Shown piece by piece: positions 45,520-55,089 of a stretch of 64,000 nt of DNA. Each line of letters opens with the position of its first letter. Within the stretch, counting starts at the first letter, position 1. The position numbers and the translations under genes were made by a program. Location of the stretch: positions 260,709 to 324,708 of the forward strand of contig NZ_DLHQ01000026.1 of the NCBI RefSeq assembly GCF_002483305.1, given 5' to 3'. This DNA is from Brevundimonas sp. UBA7664 (GTDB lineage: Bacteria; Pseudomonadota; Alphaproteobacteria; Caulobacterales; Caulobacteraceae). The notes under the pieces were generated by a model. It was given only the letters and a program-made list of their open reading frames with translations, did no database searches and was not told the origin of the DNA.

Positions 45520-46784
45520 GCGAAAAACTCACGGGCCTTGATCATGGCGTCGGCGAAGGCGTCGGCGTCCTCGAGGGTGTTATATAGGGCGAAGCTGGCG
45601 CGGGCGCTCGATGTGACGCCGAACCGGCGGGACAGCGGCTCGGCGCAGTGCAGGCCGGCGCGCACGGCGACGCCGTAACGGTCCATCACCTGGGCGATGT
45701 CATGGGCATGGGCGCCGTCGACGGTGAAGGTGAAGATCGCCCCCTTGCCCGCCGCGGTTCCAATCTCGGTCAGCCAGTTCCGGCCGTCCAGCCGCACACG
45801 GACACGGTCCATCAGCATCGCTTCGTGAGCACGGATCGCACCGGCGTCGAACTGGCCCAGCCAATCGATCGCAGCCCCCAGGCCGATGGCCTCAAGGATC
45901 GGCGGCGTTCCCGCCTCGAACCGATGGGGCAGGCCCGCATAGGTGACTGTATCCTCGGTCACGGTGGCGATCATCTCGCCCCCGCCTTGATACGGCGGCA
46001 GGGCCTCCAGCGCCGCGCGCTTGCCGTACAGGCCGCCGATGCCGGTGGGGCCGAACAGCTTGTGGCCGGTGAAGACATAAAAGTCCGCGTCCAGGGCCTG
46101 GACGTCGGGGCTGCAATGCACCGCCCCCTGGCAGCCGTCCACCAGCACAAGCGCCCCGGCCGCATGGGCCAGATCGGCGATGGCGCGCACATCGTTCACC
46201 GTGCCCAGCACGTTCGACATATGGGTCACGGCCACCAGCCGGGTCCGCGGCCCGATCAGCGCCGCCAGCGCCGGCATGTCCAAGGCGCCGTCGTCGGTGA
46301 CCGGCGCCCATTTCAGCACCGCGCCGAACCGCTCCCGCAGCATATGCCAGGGCACGATATTGGCGTGATGCTCCATCTGGGTAATGACGATCTCGTCGCC
46401 CGGCCGGATGGACTGGCCGAGGCCCGACGCCACCAGATTGATCGCCTCGGTCCCGCCCTTGGTCCAGATGATTTGGTCGGGGCTTTCCGCGTTCAGGAAC
46501 CGCGCTACGCTTTCGCGCGCCGCCTCGAACGCCTCGGTCGTCTCATTGGCCAGGGTATGCAGGCCACGGTGAACGTTGGCGTAGGAATGCTCCATCGCCG
46601 CCGTCAGGGCGTCGATCACAACCCTCGGTTTCTGCGCCGAGGCGGCCGAGTCCAGATAGACCAGCGGCTTGCCGTTCACCGTCCTCGACAGGATCGGGAA
46701 CTGGGCGCGGGCGGCGTAAGGATCGAAGTCCCCTCCCCCATCGGGGGAGAGGGACCGCGAAGCGGTGGAGGGGCGGGTGGTCAC
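45516..46784 (-). CDS. sufS: Cysteine desulfurase SufS (group II)
   Basis: Removes sulfur from cysteine as a persulfide for cluster assembly, using PLP. Conserved features are YLDSAASAQKPRVVID, MEHHANIVPW, the PLP lysine in TGHKLFGPTG, and the catalytic Cys in VRAGLHCAEPL. The GTG at 46784 is preferred: GGAG lies 8 bases upstream and the codon overlaps the sufD stop as GTGA. An ATG at 46802 has a poorly spaced site. The first 20 or so residues are encoded by a palindromic repeat, and no usable start lies after it. The normal family N-terminus resumes at FDPYAARAQFPIL. Confidence 0.93.
   Translation of the reverse strand: MTTRPSTASRSLSPDGGGDFDPYAARAQFPILSRTVNGKPLVYLDSAASAQKPRVVIDALTAAMEHSYANVHRGLHTLANETTEAFEAARESVARFLNAESPDQIIWTKGGTEAINLVASGLGQSIRPGDEIVITQMEHHANIVPWHMLRERFGAVLKWAPVTDDGALDMPALAALIGPRTRLVAVTHMSNVLGTVNDVRAIADLAHAAGALVLVDGCQGAVHCSPDVQALDADFYVFTGHKLFGPTGIGGLYGKRAALEALPPYQGGGEMIATVTEDTVTYAGLPHRFEAGTPPILEAIGLGAAIDWLGQFDAGAIRAHEAMLMDRVRVRLDGRNWLTEIGTAAGKGAIFTFTVDGAHAHDIAQVMDRYGVAVRAGLHCAEPLSRRFGVTSSARASFALYNTLEDADAFADAMIKAREFFA
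46729..46773. repeat. Palindromic dispersed-type repeat inside the sufS 5' coding region
   Basis: CCCCTCC (46730-46736) pairs with GGAGGGG (46767-46773) as an outer stem. Inside it are a CCCC/GGGG hairpin around 46735-46748 and a perfect ACCGC-GAA-GCGGT hairpin (46754-46766). The layout resembles REP-like elements common between genes in Caulobacteraceae. Here it is translated in frame as part of SufS. Confidence 0.7.
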
Positions 46785-47809
46785 AAGCGCTGCTCCAGCC
46801 ATTCCCTCGCCACCTCTCTCGCGCCCTCGTGCGCGATCCGGTCCACGACCTCGATCAGAAACGCCTGGGTGAGCAGCGCCCGCGCCTCATCAACCGGCAA
46901 CCCGCGCTGCTGCATGTAGAACAGCGCCGCCTCGTCCAGATTCCCGACCGTATTGCCGTGCGCGCACTGCACGTCGTCGGCGTAGATCTCCAGCTCGGGC
47001 TTGGCGTCCACCTCGGCCCGTTCGCCGAGGATCAGGGCGTGGTGGCCCATCCGCGCATCGGTGCCGTCGGCCCCGCGCTCAACCACGATCTTGCCCTGGA
47101 AGACCCCCCGCGCCGTGTCGCGCACCACGCCCTTGGTCAGCTGGCTGGTCACGCCGTTCAGGCCGTCGTGACGGACCACCGTGGTCAGATCGCTCTGCCG
47201 CTCGCCCGACAGCACATAGATACCGTCCAGCCGAACATCCGCGCCCTGCGCCCGATGCGCCACCTGGGTCTCCAGCCGTTGCAGTTTCGCGCCGGTCGTC
47301 AGGATGGTCTGGCGATAGACACCGCCCGGCTCGACCCGCACCACCGCCTGGCTGATCGAGATCGCATCGGCCGGCTCGTCGGCGAGAACGATCCGGGTCA
47401 CCTCGGCCCCGCGCGCCACGTCCAGCTCCAGCCGGTTGTGCGCCACATAGGCCGAGCCCTGGCCTTCATGCGTCTCCAGCAACAGCAGCTTCGCGCCCGC
47501 CCGCGCCGACAGCCGCGCGGTCATGGCGTGGCCCGTCCCCTCGGCCTTGGAAATCAGCCGCAGGCGCACGGTCTTGTCGCCGCAGACCATCAGCTGGGTC
47601 TCGTTCACGGCCCGGCCGTTGACGAACACCATGGCCTCGCCGCCCAGCGCTCCAAACGGCCCGGACCCGACCAGCGGCACCGCCGCCGACGGCGAAGGCG
47701 GCGGCGCCTCGCGAAGATATCGCCGCAGGTCGCTGTATTTCCACGCCTCGACCCGCTTCGAGGGGAAGCTGGAGGCGTCCTTCAGATCGATGACCGGAAG
47801 CGCGTTCAC
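46781..47809 (-). CDS. sufD: SUF scaffold subunit SufD
   Basis: Partner of SufB in the SufBC2D scaffold where clusters are built. The 342-residue product has the beta-helix core with the C-terminal signature AHGNTVGNLDEAALFYMQQRG and the His in this motif that is needed for iron supply. Near the N-terminus VEAWKYSDLR is typical. Its start overlaps the sufC stop as ATGA. Confidence 0.95.
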   Translation of the reverse strand: MNALPVIDLKDASSFPSKRVEAWKYSDLRRYLREAPPPSPSAAVPLVGSGPFGALGGEAMVFVNGRAVNETQLMVCGDKTVRLRLISKAEGTGHAMTARLSARAGAKLLLLETHEGQGSAYVAHNRLELDVARGAEVTRIVLADEPADAISISQAVVRVEPGGVYRQTILTTGAKLQRLETQVAHRAQGADVRLDGIYVLSGERQSDLTTVVRHDGLNGVTSQLTKGVVRDTARGVFQGKIVVERGADGTDARMGHHALILGERAEVDAKPELEIYADDVQCAHGNTVGNLDEAALFYMQQRGLPVDEARALLTQAFLIEVVDRIAHEGAREVAREWLEQRL

Positions 47810-48555
47810 GCCGCCTCCGGCAGGTATTTGTCATACCCTTCCGCTTCCAGCTGCAGCGCCAGCTCCGGGCCGCCGGACGCCACGATCCGCCCGCCCGCCA
47901 GCACATGCACCCGGTCCGGTTTGATGTAGTCCAGCAGCCGCTGATAGTGGGTGATCACCAGCATGGCCCGGTCCGGCGACCGCAGGGCGTTGACGCCCTC
48001 CGACACGATCCGCAGGGCGTCGATGTCGAGGCCCGAATCCGTCTCGTCGAGGATCAGCAGCGACGGCTCCAGCAGGGCCATCTGCAGGATCTCCATCCGC
48101 TTCTTCTCGCCGCCCGAGAAGCCGACGTTGAGCGGCCGCTTCAACATGTCGAAATCCATCTTCAGCGCCGCCGACGCCGTCTTGACCAACTTCAGGAAGG
48201 CGGGGGCCGAGACCTCCTCCTCGCCGCGCGCCCGCTTCTGGGCGTTCAGCGCCGTGCGCACAAACGTCAGCGCCGGGACGCCGGGAATCTCAATCGGATA
48301 CTGGAACGACAGGAAGACGCCCTTGGCCGCCCGCTCGGCGGGCTCCAGACCCAGCAGATCCTCGCCCTTCCACGACACGCCGCCCTCGGTCGCCTCATAG
48401 CCGGGCCGTCCGGCCACGGCGTAGCCCAGCGTCGACTTGCCGGCCCCGTTCGGCCCCATGATGGCGTGCACCTCGCCCGCGGGTACGTCGAGCGTCAGCC
48501 CCTTGAGGATCGGCTTGTCGCCGACGGAGACGTGGAGATTGGAGATGGAGAGCAT
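47806..48555 (-). CDS. sufC: SUF ATPase SufC
   Basis: ABC-type ATPase that drives conformational change of the SufBC2D scaffold. The 249-residue product has Walker A GPNGAGKST (residues 34-42), the signature FSGGEKKRMEILQMAL, and Walker B LLILDETDSGLDID. The start overlaps the stop of the preceding tail-anchored protein gene (TAATG). Confidence 0.97.
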   Translation of the reverse strand: MLSISNLHVSVGDKPILKGLTLDVPAGEVHAIMGPNGAGKSTLGYAVAGRPGYEATEGGVSWKGEDLLGLEPAERAAKGVFLSFQYPIEIPGVPALTFVRTALNAQKRARGEEEVSAPAFLKLVKTASAALKMDFDMLKRPLNVGFSGGEKKRMEILQMALLEPSLLILDETDSGLDIDALRIVSEGVNALRSPDRAMLVITHYQRLLDYIKPDRVHVLAGGRIVASGGPELALQLEAEGYDKYLPEAA

Positions 48556-49153
48556 TATTTGAGCTGAGACCAGAGGTAGAAGCCGCCGAGCGCGGCGAAG
48601 ATGAGGATGGGGACGATCAGCTGTTTCAGCAGATCCTTCGTCCTCGCGTGCGGGTCGACCGGAATGGGCGGATAGTGTTTGGCCACGTAGCGCTCCATCG
48701 CCGCGGCGCGCTCGGCGGGCGTGCCCCGCATCGTCGCGGCGAAGTCCGGATCGAGGTCGGCGGACGGTTCGCCGGCAGCTTCAAGCGCCGTCGGCGGCAC
48801 AAGTTCGCCGTCGATCATCAGGGCCGCCTCGTACCGACGGCCCAGCACTTCCTGGATCAGCGACACCGTCTGCGCCGACAGCGAACCTCGCGCGCCGAAC
48901 CACAACACCGTGTCGCCCCAGTCCGCCGCGCCTTCGGGCAGGTCTTCCGACGCGATCTCGGCCAGGGGTTGAACACGGTAGTCGAAGCCCGTCTTGTCCC
49001 CGTCGACCGTGACCGCAAGCCAGCCGTCCGCCGTTCGGTCCGGACGGAAGCCGGCGGGAAAGGCGATGGTCACGCCCGTCTCGGCGATCGCGGCCGTCAG
49101 GTCCGCACGCGTCGGCAGCCTGTCCTTGCGGACAATCAGACCGCTATCGACGC

Positions 49154-49157
<4 letters not shown>
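48555..49157 (-). CDS. Predicted tail-anchored protein inside the SUF operon, 200 aa
   Basis: No family recognised. The start is a TTG at 49157 that overlaps the sufB stop (TTGA) and has AGGGAG six bases upstream; there is no better start in frame. The first 170 residues are soluble and acidic (for example ADWGDTVLWFGARGSLSAQT, then YEAALMIDGELVPP). A single hydrophobic segment ends the protein (LIVPILIFAALGGFYLWSQLK), so the domain should face the cytoplasm on a C-terminal anchor. Its place between sufB and sufC suggests a SUF accessory, perhaps tethering the scaffold to the membrane; this is inference. Confidence 0.75.
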
Positions 49158-50619
<1,462 letters not shown>

Positions 50620-50620
<1 letters not shown>

Positions 50621-51759
50621 CAGGCGTCAGCTTTCTGGCGGGCGGCAGTCCGCGCGCGATACGTCTCATATGCAGCGACCCAGGCCTCCGCGAACCGCGC
50701 CCAGTCGTCGCGGGTGGTGCCCCAGCCGCCCGAGACCCGCACGCCGCCGGTCGCCAGATGATCCAGCCCCATGGCCGAGATCGTCTTGGACGGCTTGGTC
50801 TTGCCCGAGGAACAGGCGCTGCCCGCCGAAACCATGACGCCCTGCAGGTCGAGGGTGATCAGCTGCTGCGGGCTGTCCCAGCCCTCGACGGCCATGAACA
50901 GGGTGTTGGGCAGGCGCTCGACCGCCCCGCCGATGATGGTGGCGCCCGCAGCCTTGACCCGGGCCTCGGCCGCGTCGCGCCACGCCCTGTGCGCCATGGC
51001 TTCCGACAGATCGCGCGCGGCGCAGTCGGCCGCGACGCCGAAGCCGGCGATGCCCGGCACATTCTCGGTGCCGGCGCGCAGCCCCCGCTCCTGCCCCGCC
51101 CCGTGCAGGGTGCGGATGATCGGAACGCCTTCTTTCGAGATCAGCGCGCCCACACCCTGCGGCCCGCCCAGCTTGTGCGCCGACAGGGTCAGGGTGTCCG
51201 CGTCCAGCGTCCGCATGTCGACCGGGATCTTGCCCGCCGTCTGGATCGCATCAACGTGCAGCCAGCCGCCCGCGCCCCGGACCAGCGCCGCCGCCTCGGC
51301 GATCGGCTGGATGACGCCGCTCTCATTGTTCGCATGGTGGATGGCGACCAGCGCCCGGCCCGGCCGCTTCAGCGCCTCCGCCAGCCACACCAGATCGACC
51401 ACGCCGTCGGCGTCGACAGGCAGGATCTCGACCGGCACGCCGCTGACGTTCGCCGCCTCGGCCACGCAAGGATGTTCGGTGGCGCTGACGATCAGCCGCT
51501 CGCAGCCGGCCGCGATGGCGCTGGCCACGGCCTGGGCGTTGGACTCGGTGCCGCCGCTGGAGAAGACCACCGCCGTCGGATCGGCGCCGACCAGCTCGGC
51601 CACCCGCGCCCGCGCCGTCTCCACCCGCGCCCGCGCGCGCCGTCCGGCCGCATGGACCGCATTGGGATTGCCGCCCTCGGCTAGGGCTTCGGCCATGGCC
51701 GCCTGCACCGCGGGGCGGACGAGGCCGGAGGCGTTGTAGTCCAGATAGACGCCGCTCAC
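50620..51759 (-). CDS. Cysteine desulfurase, IscS/NifS type (group I)
   Basis: A PLP enzyme producing persulfide sulfur. The 379-residue protein has YLDYNASGLVRP at the N-terminus, VFSSGGTESNAQAV, SATEHPCV, the PLP lysine in LSAHKLGGPQGVG, and the catalytic Cys in VSAGSACSSGKTKPS on a long group-I loop. It is distinct from the SufS encoded later in the same operon. It sits between iscR and sufB, and its ATG overlaps the iscR stop as ATGA. Confidence 0.94.
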
Positions 51760-52229
51760 GCCGCCACTCCCACTTCCGCTTCAGTCGCCCGGCGCCGTGC
51801 CCCGGTGCGGTTCATCACCACATCCTCCAGCGACACCCCGGCCAGATAGCGGTGGATCTCGTCGCCCAGATCCTCCCACAGATTGTGGGTGATGCAGCGC
51901 TCGCCGGCCATCATGCAGCCCTTGGGCGAGGAGTGGCCGATGCAGCGGGTGGCGCGGATGGGCTCGTCCACGGCCAGCACGATCTCGGCCACCACCGTCT
52001 CCCGCGCGCCCTTGGCCAGCCGATAGCCGCCGCCCGGGCCGCGCACGCTCTGCACCAGGCCGCTCTTCCGCAGCCGCGCGAACAGCTGCTCCAGATAGCT
52101 CAGCGAAATCTCCTGACGCGTCGCGATCTCGGCCAGCGACACGGCCCGGACCACGCCGTCAGCCTGTCCATTCCGGGCCAGATCGGCCATCGCCATCACG
52201 GCGTATCGTCCCTTGGTCGACAGACGCAT
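51756..52229 (-). CDS. iscR: Rrf2-family Fe-S regulator IscR
   Basis: A transcription factor that senses Fe-S status and controls the following SUF operon. The 157-residue product has the Rrf2 winged helix (MRLSTKGRYAVMAMADLA, then SLSYLEQLFARLRKSGLVQS and GPGGGYRLA). The 2Fe-2S ligand set is Cys 96, Cys 105, Cys 112 and His 115. As first gene of the operon it probably autoregulates; a short inverted repeat about 85 bases upstream is a candidate operator. Confidence 0.94.
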   Translation of the reverse strand: MRLSTKGRYAVMAMADLARNGQADGVVRAVSLAEIATRQEISLSYLEQLFARLRKSGLVQSVRGPGGGYRLAKGARETVVAEIVLAVDEPIRATRCIGHSSPKGCMMAGERCITHNLWEDLGDEIHRYLAGVSLEDVVMNRTGARRRATEAEVGVAA

Positions 52230-52310
52230 CGCACACCTTCAAAAATCGCGCGCTTTTCGGGGGTCCTGTGCTAGAACCCGCGCCTTCGCAAAGGCGTCGA
52301 CACGCACGCG

Positions 52311-52340
52311 GGACTTAGAAAGTCCTACTGCTGCGGTCAA
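52311..52340 (-). promoter_or_regulatory. Candidate promoter/operator of the iscR-suf operon
   Basis: On the minus strand TTGACC (52340-52335) lies 17 bases from TAAGTC (52317-52312), and the latter sits in a perfect inverted repeat GGACTT-AGA-AAGTCC (52311-52325). The -10 match is poor, so only the repeat is solid. Binding by IscR is a guess from position. Confidence 0.35.
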
Positions 52341-52387
52341 GTATTACGCAGATGCGAAACGACAGTTGAACACGGATTTCGCCGCCC

Positions 52388-53038
52388 ATGCCTGAAGTCA
52401 TCCTGCCCGGCGCCTCTGGCCGTATCGAAGGCCGCTACTCCCCGGGCAAACGCCCGAACGCGCCGATCGCCCTGATCCTGCATCCGCACCCCAAGGCGAA
52501 CGGGCATATGAACAACCCGGTCACCGTGACCCTGTACCAGCTGTTCCAGAAGCGCGGCTTCGCGACGCTGCGCTACAACAGCCGCGGCGTCGGCAAGTCG
52601 CAGGGCGAGTTCGACTCCGGCATCGGCGAACTGGCCGACGCGGCCACCGCCCTCGACTGGCTTCAGACCCAGAACCCCGGCGCCTCCCAGACCTGGGTCG
52701 CCGGCTACCAGTTCGGCGCCTATATCGGCATGCAGCTCTTGATGCGCCGCCCCGAGACCGACGGCTTCATCTCGGTCTCGCCGCCCTCGAACATGTACGA
52801 CTTCAGCTTCCTGGCCCCCTGCCCCGCCTCGGGCCTGTTCCTGCACGGCACCAACGACACCGTCGTCCCGCCGGTCGAGGTCGAGCGCGTGGTCAACAAG
52901 CTGCGCACCCAGAAGGGCATCATCATCGACTATGAGCTGGAAGAGGGCGCGACCCATTTCTGGCAGGACCATATCGGCGCCGTCGAGACGCGGGTCGGGG
53001 CCTATCTGGACAAGCGGCTGGCCGAAAAGCCGGCGTAA
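52388..53038 (+). CDS. Alpha/beta-hydrolase-like protein lacking the nucleophile Ser, 216 aa
   Basis: The fold is that of the COG2945-type small alpha/beta hydrolases: LILHPHPKANGHMNNPV, LRYNSRGVGKSQGEFD, the nucleophile-elbow position AGYQFGAYIG, LHGTNDTVVPP with the acid, and EEGATHFWQ with the His. The elbow should read GxSxG but has Gln 108 where the catalytic Ser belongs, so hydrolase activity is doubtful. It is divergent from iscR. GCTAGAAC at 52270-52277 could be its -10 element; the start has no obvious ribosome site. Confidence 0.88.
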   Translation: MPEVILPGASGRIEGRYSPGKRPNAPIALILHPHPKANGHMNNPVTVTLYQLFQKRGFATLRYNSRGVGKSQGEFDSGIGELADAATALDWLQTQNPGASQTWVAGYQFGAYIGMQLLMRRPETDGFISVSPPSNMYDFSFLAPCPASGLFLHGTNDTVVPPVEVERVVNKLRTQKGIIIDYELEEGATHFWQDHIGAVETRVGAYLDKRLAEKPA

Positions 53039-53051
53039 GGTTCACACATTT

Positions 53052-53185
53052 TCCGCTCATTCCGGCGAAAGTCGGGACCCAGTCCTGTCCAGCTTGACGC
53101 TGGCGTTTCAGGACTGTCGGCCTGCGAAATCGCATAGACCGCTCACCCAAAGCACTGGGTCCCGGCTTTCGCCGGGATGAGCGGA
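53052..53185. repeat. 134-bp inverted-repeat element with 32-bp arms
   Basis: The arms 53052-53083 and 53154-53185 are complementary at 30 of 32 positions. The interior contains a second pair (AGTCCTG at 53081-53087 with CAGGACT at 53109-53115) and a small CCAGC/GCTGG hairpin. It fills the gap between two convergent genes. The arm type (ATTCCGGCGAAAGTCGGGAC) is like dispersed intergenic repeats I know from related genomes. It may serve as a bidirectional terminator. Confidence 0.8.
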
Positions 53186-53196
53186 TATTTGATAGC

Positions 53197-54399
53197 TCAA
53201 TACAGCAGATACGGCCGCCGCAGCTCCACCCAAGCCGCCTCATCCGGCCCGGCCAGCGCCTCCAGACCGGCCGGGGTGGCCGCCGCATCGTCGACCCACT
53301 CCCGCAACCCCGGCCCGCCGTTGATCACATCGATGGCCAGCTTGTCGAAGACGTATTCGTACGGGAAGTCCCGCCACAGGGCGTAGTCCGGATACAGCCG
53401 CCGGATCGCCTTGAACCCCAGCGCCTGCAGCCGCCACGGCTTGAACCTCGCGTGGTCATAGGCCGGGTCGTCGACGTGGATCTGCACCCCGTTGCACAGC
53501 GTGCCGACATGCTTGTGGAAGGTCGGCTCGAACCAGCAGTCGCGCAGGACGCAGCCCTGCAGCCATTGCGGCGCGAACGCCTGCATCTCGGCGATCACCG
53601 CGCGCGCGTCGATGTCCGGGGCCCCGAACAACTCCAGAGGCCGGGTCGTGCCGCGGCCCTCGGACAGGGTCGTCCCCTCCAGCATGACCGTCCCGGCATA
53701 GGCCCGCGCCATGCTCAGGTTCGCGGCGTTCGGGCTCGGGTTGATCCAGCTGCGCTGGCCGATCGGCCAGCCGAAGCCCGGCCCCTGATCGGGCGCCCAG
53801 CCCTCCATCTCGATGACGCGGTATTCCACATCCAGCTTGAAATGGTCGATGAACCACCGGCCCATCTCGCCCAGGGTCATGCCGTGCCGCATGGGCATCG
53901 GCCCGGCCCCGACGAAGCTCTCCCAGCCCGGCAACAGGGTCGTGCCCTCCACCGGCCGCCCCGCGGGGTTGGGGCGGTCCAGCACCCAGACCGCCTTGCC
54001 GTGCTTCGCCGACTCTTCCAGCACATAGAGCAGCGTCGTCACGAAAGTGTAGATGCGGCAGCCGAGATCCTGCATGTCGACCAGCAGGACGTCGAACGTC
54101 CCCATCGCCTGCCCGCTCGGCCGCCGCACCTCGCCATAGAGACTGAACACCGGGATGCCGTGCCGCGGATCGGTGAAGTCCGGGCTCTCCATCATATTGT
54201 CCTGCAGGTCGCCCCGCATGCCGTGCTGCGGCCCGAAGGCCGCCGTGACGTTCAGGTCAGGACAGGCCATCAGCGCATCCAGCGAATGCGTCAGGTCCGC
54301 CGTCACCGAGGCCGGATGCCCCAGCAGGGCGACGCGGCGGCCCTTCAGCGCGGCGCGCAGCTCGGGCTCGGACAGCAGGCGGTCGATGCCGAATTTCAT
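53197..54399 (-). CDS. namZ: NamZ-family (DUF1343) exo-beta-N-acetylmuramidase
   Basis: NamZ removes terminal MurNAc from the non-reducing end of peptidoglycan fragments (established for Bacillus subtilis and Bacteroidota members). The 400-residue product has DUF1343 hallmarks: FGPQHGMRGDLQDNM, SLYGEVRRPSG, VDMQDLGCRIYTFVTT, VLDRPNPAGRPVEG and SEGRGTTRPLELFGAP. It begins MKFGIDRLLSEPE with no signal peptide, so a cytoplasmic cell-wall recycling role is more likely than secretion. Its start overlaps the stop of the DOMON-like gene as ATGA. Confidence 0.9.
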   Translation of the reverse strand: MKFGIDRLLSEPELRAALKGRRVALLGHPASVTADLTHSLDALMACPDLNVTAAFGPQHGMRGDLQDNMMESPDFTDPRHGIPVFSLYGEVRRPSGQAMGTFDVLLVDMQDLGCRIYTFVTTLLYVLEESAKHGKAVWVLDRPNPAGRPVEGTTLLPGWESFVGAGPMPMRHGMTLGEMGRWFIDHFKLDVEYRVIEMEGWAPDQGPGFGWPIGQRSWINPSPNAANLSMARAYAGTVMLEGTTLSEGRGTTRPLELFGAPDIDARAVIAEMQAFAPQWLQGCVLRDCWFEPTFHKHVGTLCNGVQIHVDDPAYDHARFKPWRLQALGFKAIRRLYPDYALWRDFPYEYVFDKLAIDVINGGPGLREWVDDAAATPAGLEALAGPDEAAWVELRRPYLLY

Positions 54400-54941
54400 G
54401 CGGGCTCCGGAGGCGGCAGGGTCAGGGCGAACGAGTCGGGATGGTGGAAGTCTGGCTTACCCGGCGGATGGGCCAGGGCCCAATAGGAGATGCCGCCGTC
54501 GATATCCTCAATGACCGCCGACAGGCCCATGCGCCATGGCCTTGGCTGGTCGCCCATCACCCGATCCAGATCGAAGGTGCCGGCCAGGCTGAAGCTCGTC
54601 TCGTCCTGCACCCGCCGGGGGTCGCGCTTCTCGACGCCCGCGTGACTGTGCATGCCTTCCCGATAGCCGGTGAAATCATAGGCCGCCCACATCCCCGTCG
54701 GGGAAAGGTTGAGTTCGCAGTAGCCGCCGCCGGCTTTCTCTATGAAGGCCTCGAAACAGGTCGTCCGCCACAGCTCGTGGGCCCGCGAGGGCCGGACGGA
54801 AGCGGGCAGGACGACCCGGGACACCTCGCCGGACAGGACGTAGCGCAGCGCGACGGCCGGCGTTCTCGGACGCAGAACCTCGACGGCGATCCCGATCGCG
54901 GGTCCCGGCGTCTCCGGGTGCGGCTTGAGCGTGACCAGCAT
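54396..54941 (-). CDS. DOMON-like domain protein, 181 aa
   Basis: The beta-sandwich pattern matches proteins annotated as DOMON-like: PSRAHELWRTTCFEAFIEK, YCELNLSPTGMWAAYDFTGYR, and the C-terminal SYWALAHPPGKPDFHHPDSF. DOMON-type folds bind heme or sugars, but no function is established for this group, and it has no signal peptide. It is co-transcribed with the NamZ-like gene downstream, so a role with cell-wall sugars is possible. Confidence 0.85.
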   Translation of the reverse strand: MLVTLKPHPETPGPAIGIAVEVLRPRTPAVALRYVLSGEVSRVVLPASVRPSRAHELWRTTCFEAFIEKAGGGYCELNLSPTGMWAAYDFTGYREGMHSHAGVEKRDPRRVQDETSFSLAGTFDLDRVMGDQPRPWRMGLSAVIEDIDGGISYWALAHPPGKPDFHHPDSFALTLPPPEPA

Positions 54942-54961
54942 TCTCCTTCGATAGCGCGCCC

Positions 54962-54990
54962 TTGACGCCGGTCAAAGGCGGCGGCTACCG
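54962..54990 (+). promoter_or_regulatory. Predicted promoter of tyrS (or its leader)
   Basis: TTGACG at 54962-54967, a full match to the Caulobacter-type -35, is followed after 16 bases by GCTACCG at 54984-54990, a partial match to GCTANAWC. Transcription would begin at about 54997-54999, on or next to the ATG of the leader-like reading frame. Confidence 0.5.
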
Positions 54991-54998
54991 ACAGGACC

Positions 54999-55049
54999 AT
55001 GTTCGCCCGCGCCATCGCCACCGGCCTGTATTACCGCCTCTCGATCTGA
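54999..55049 (+). CDS. Possible tyrS leader peptide, 16 aa
   Basis: A short frame MFARAIATGLYYRLSI ends 85 bases before tyrS. It has two consecutive Tyr codons, as would suit an attenuation leader. Its ATG lies at the predicted transcription start, so it might be translated as a leaderless message. A 7-bp hairpin follows 19 bases after its stop. No T-run is seen, so translational or Rho-dependent control would be needed. The frame is very short and could be chance. Confidence 0.3.
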   Translation: MFARAIATGLYYRLSI

Positions 55050-55068
55050 CGAGCGGCCAGCGAACCCA

Positions 55069-55089
55069 CGCGCCGCCTACACCGGCGCG
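55069..55089 (+). promoter_or_regulatory. Hairpin between leader frame and tyrS
   Basis: CGCGCCG (55069-55075) and CGGCGCG (55083-55089) form a perfect 7-bp GC stem with a 7-base loop containing CCTACAC. It lies 45 bases before the tyrS ATG. Confidence 0.5.
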
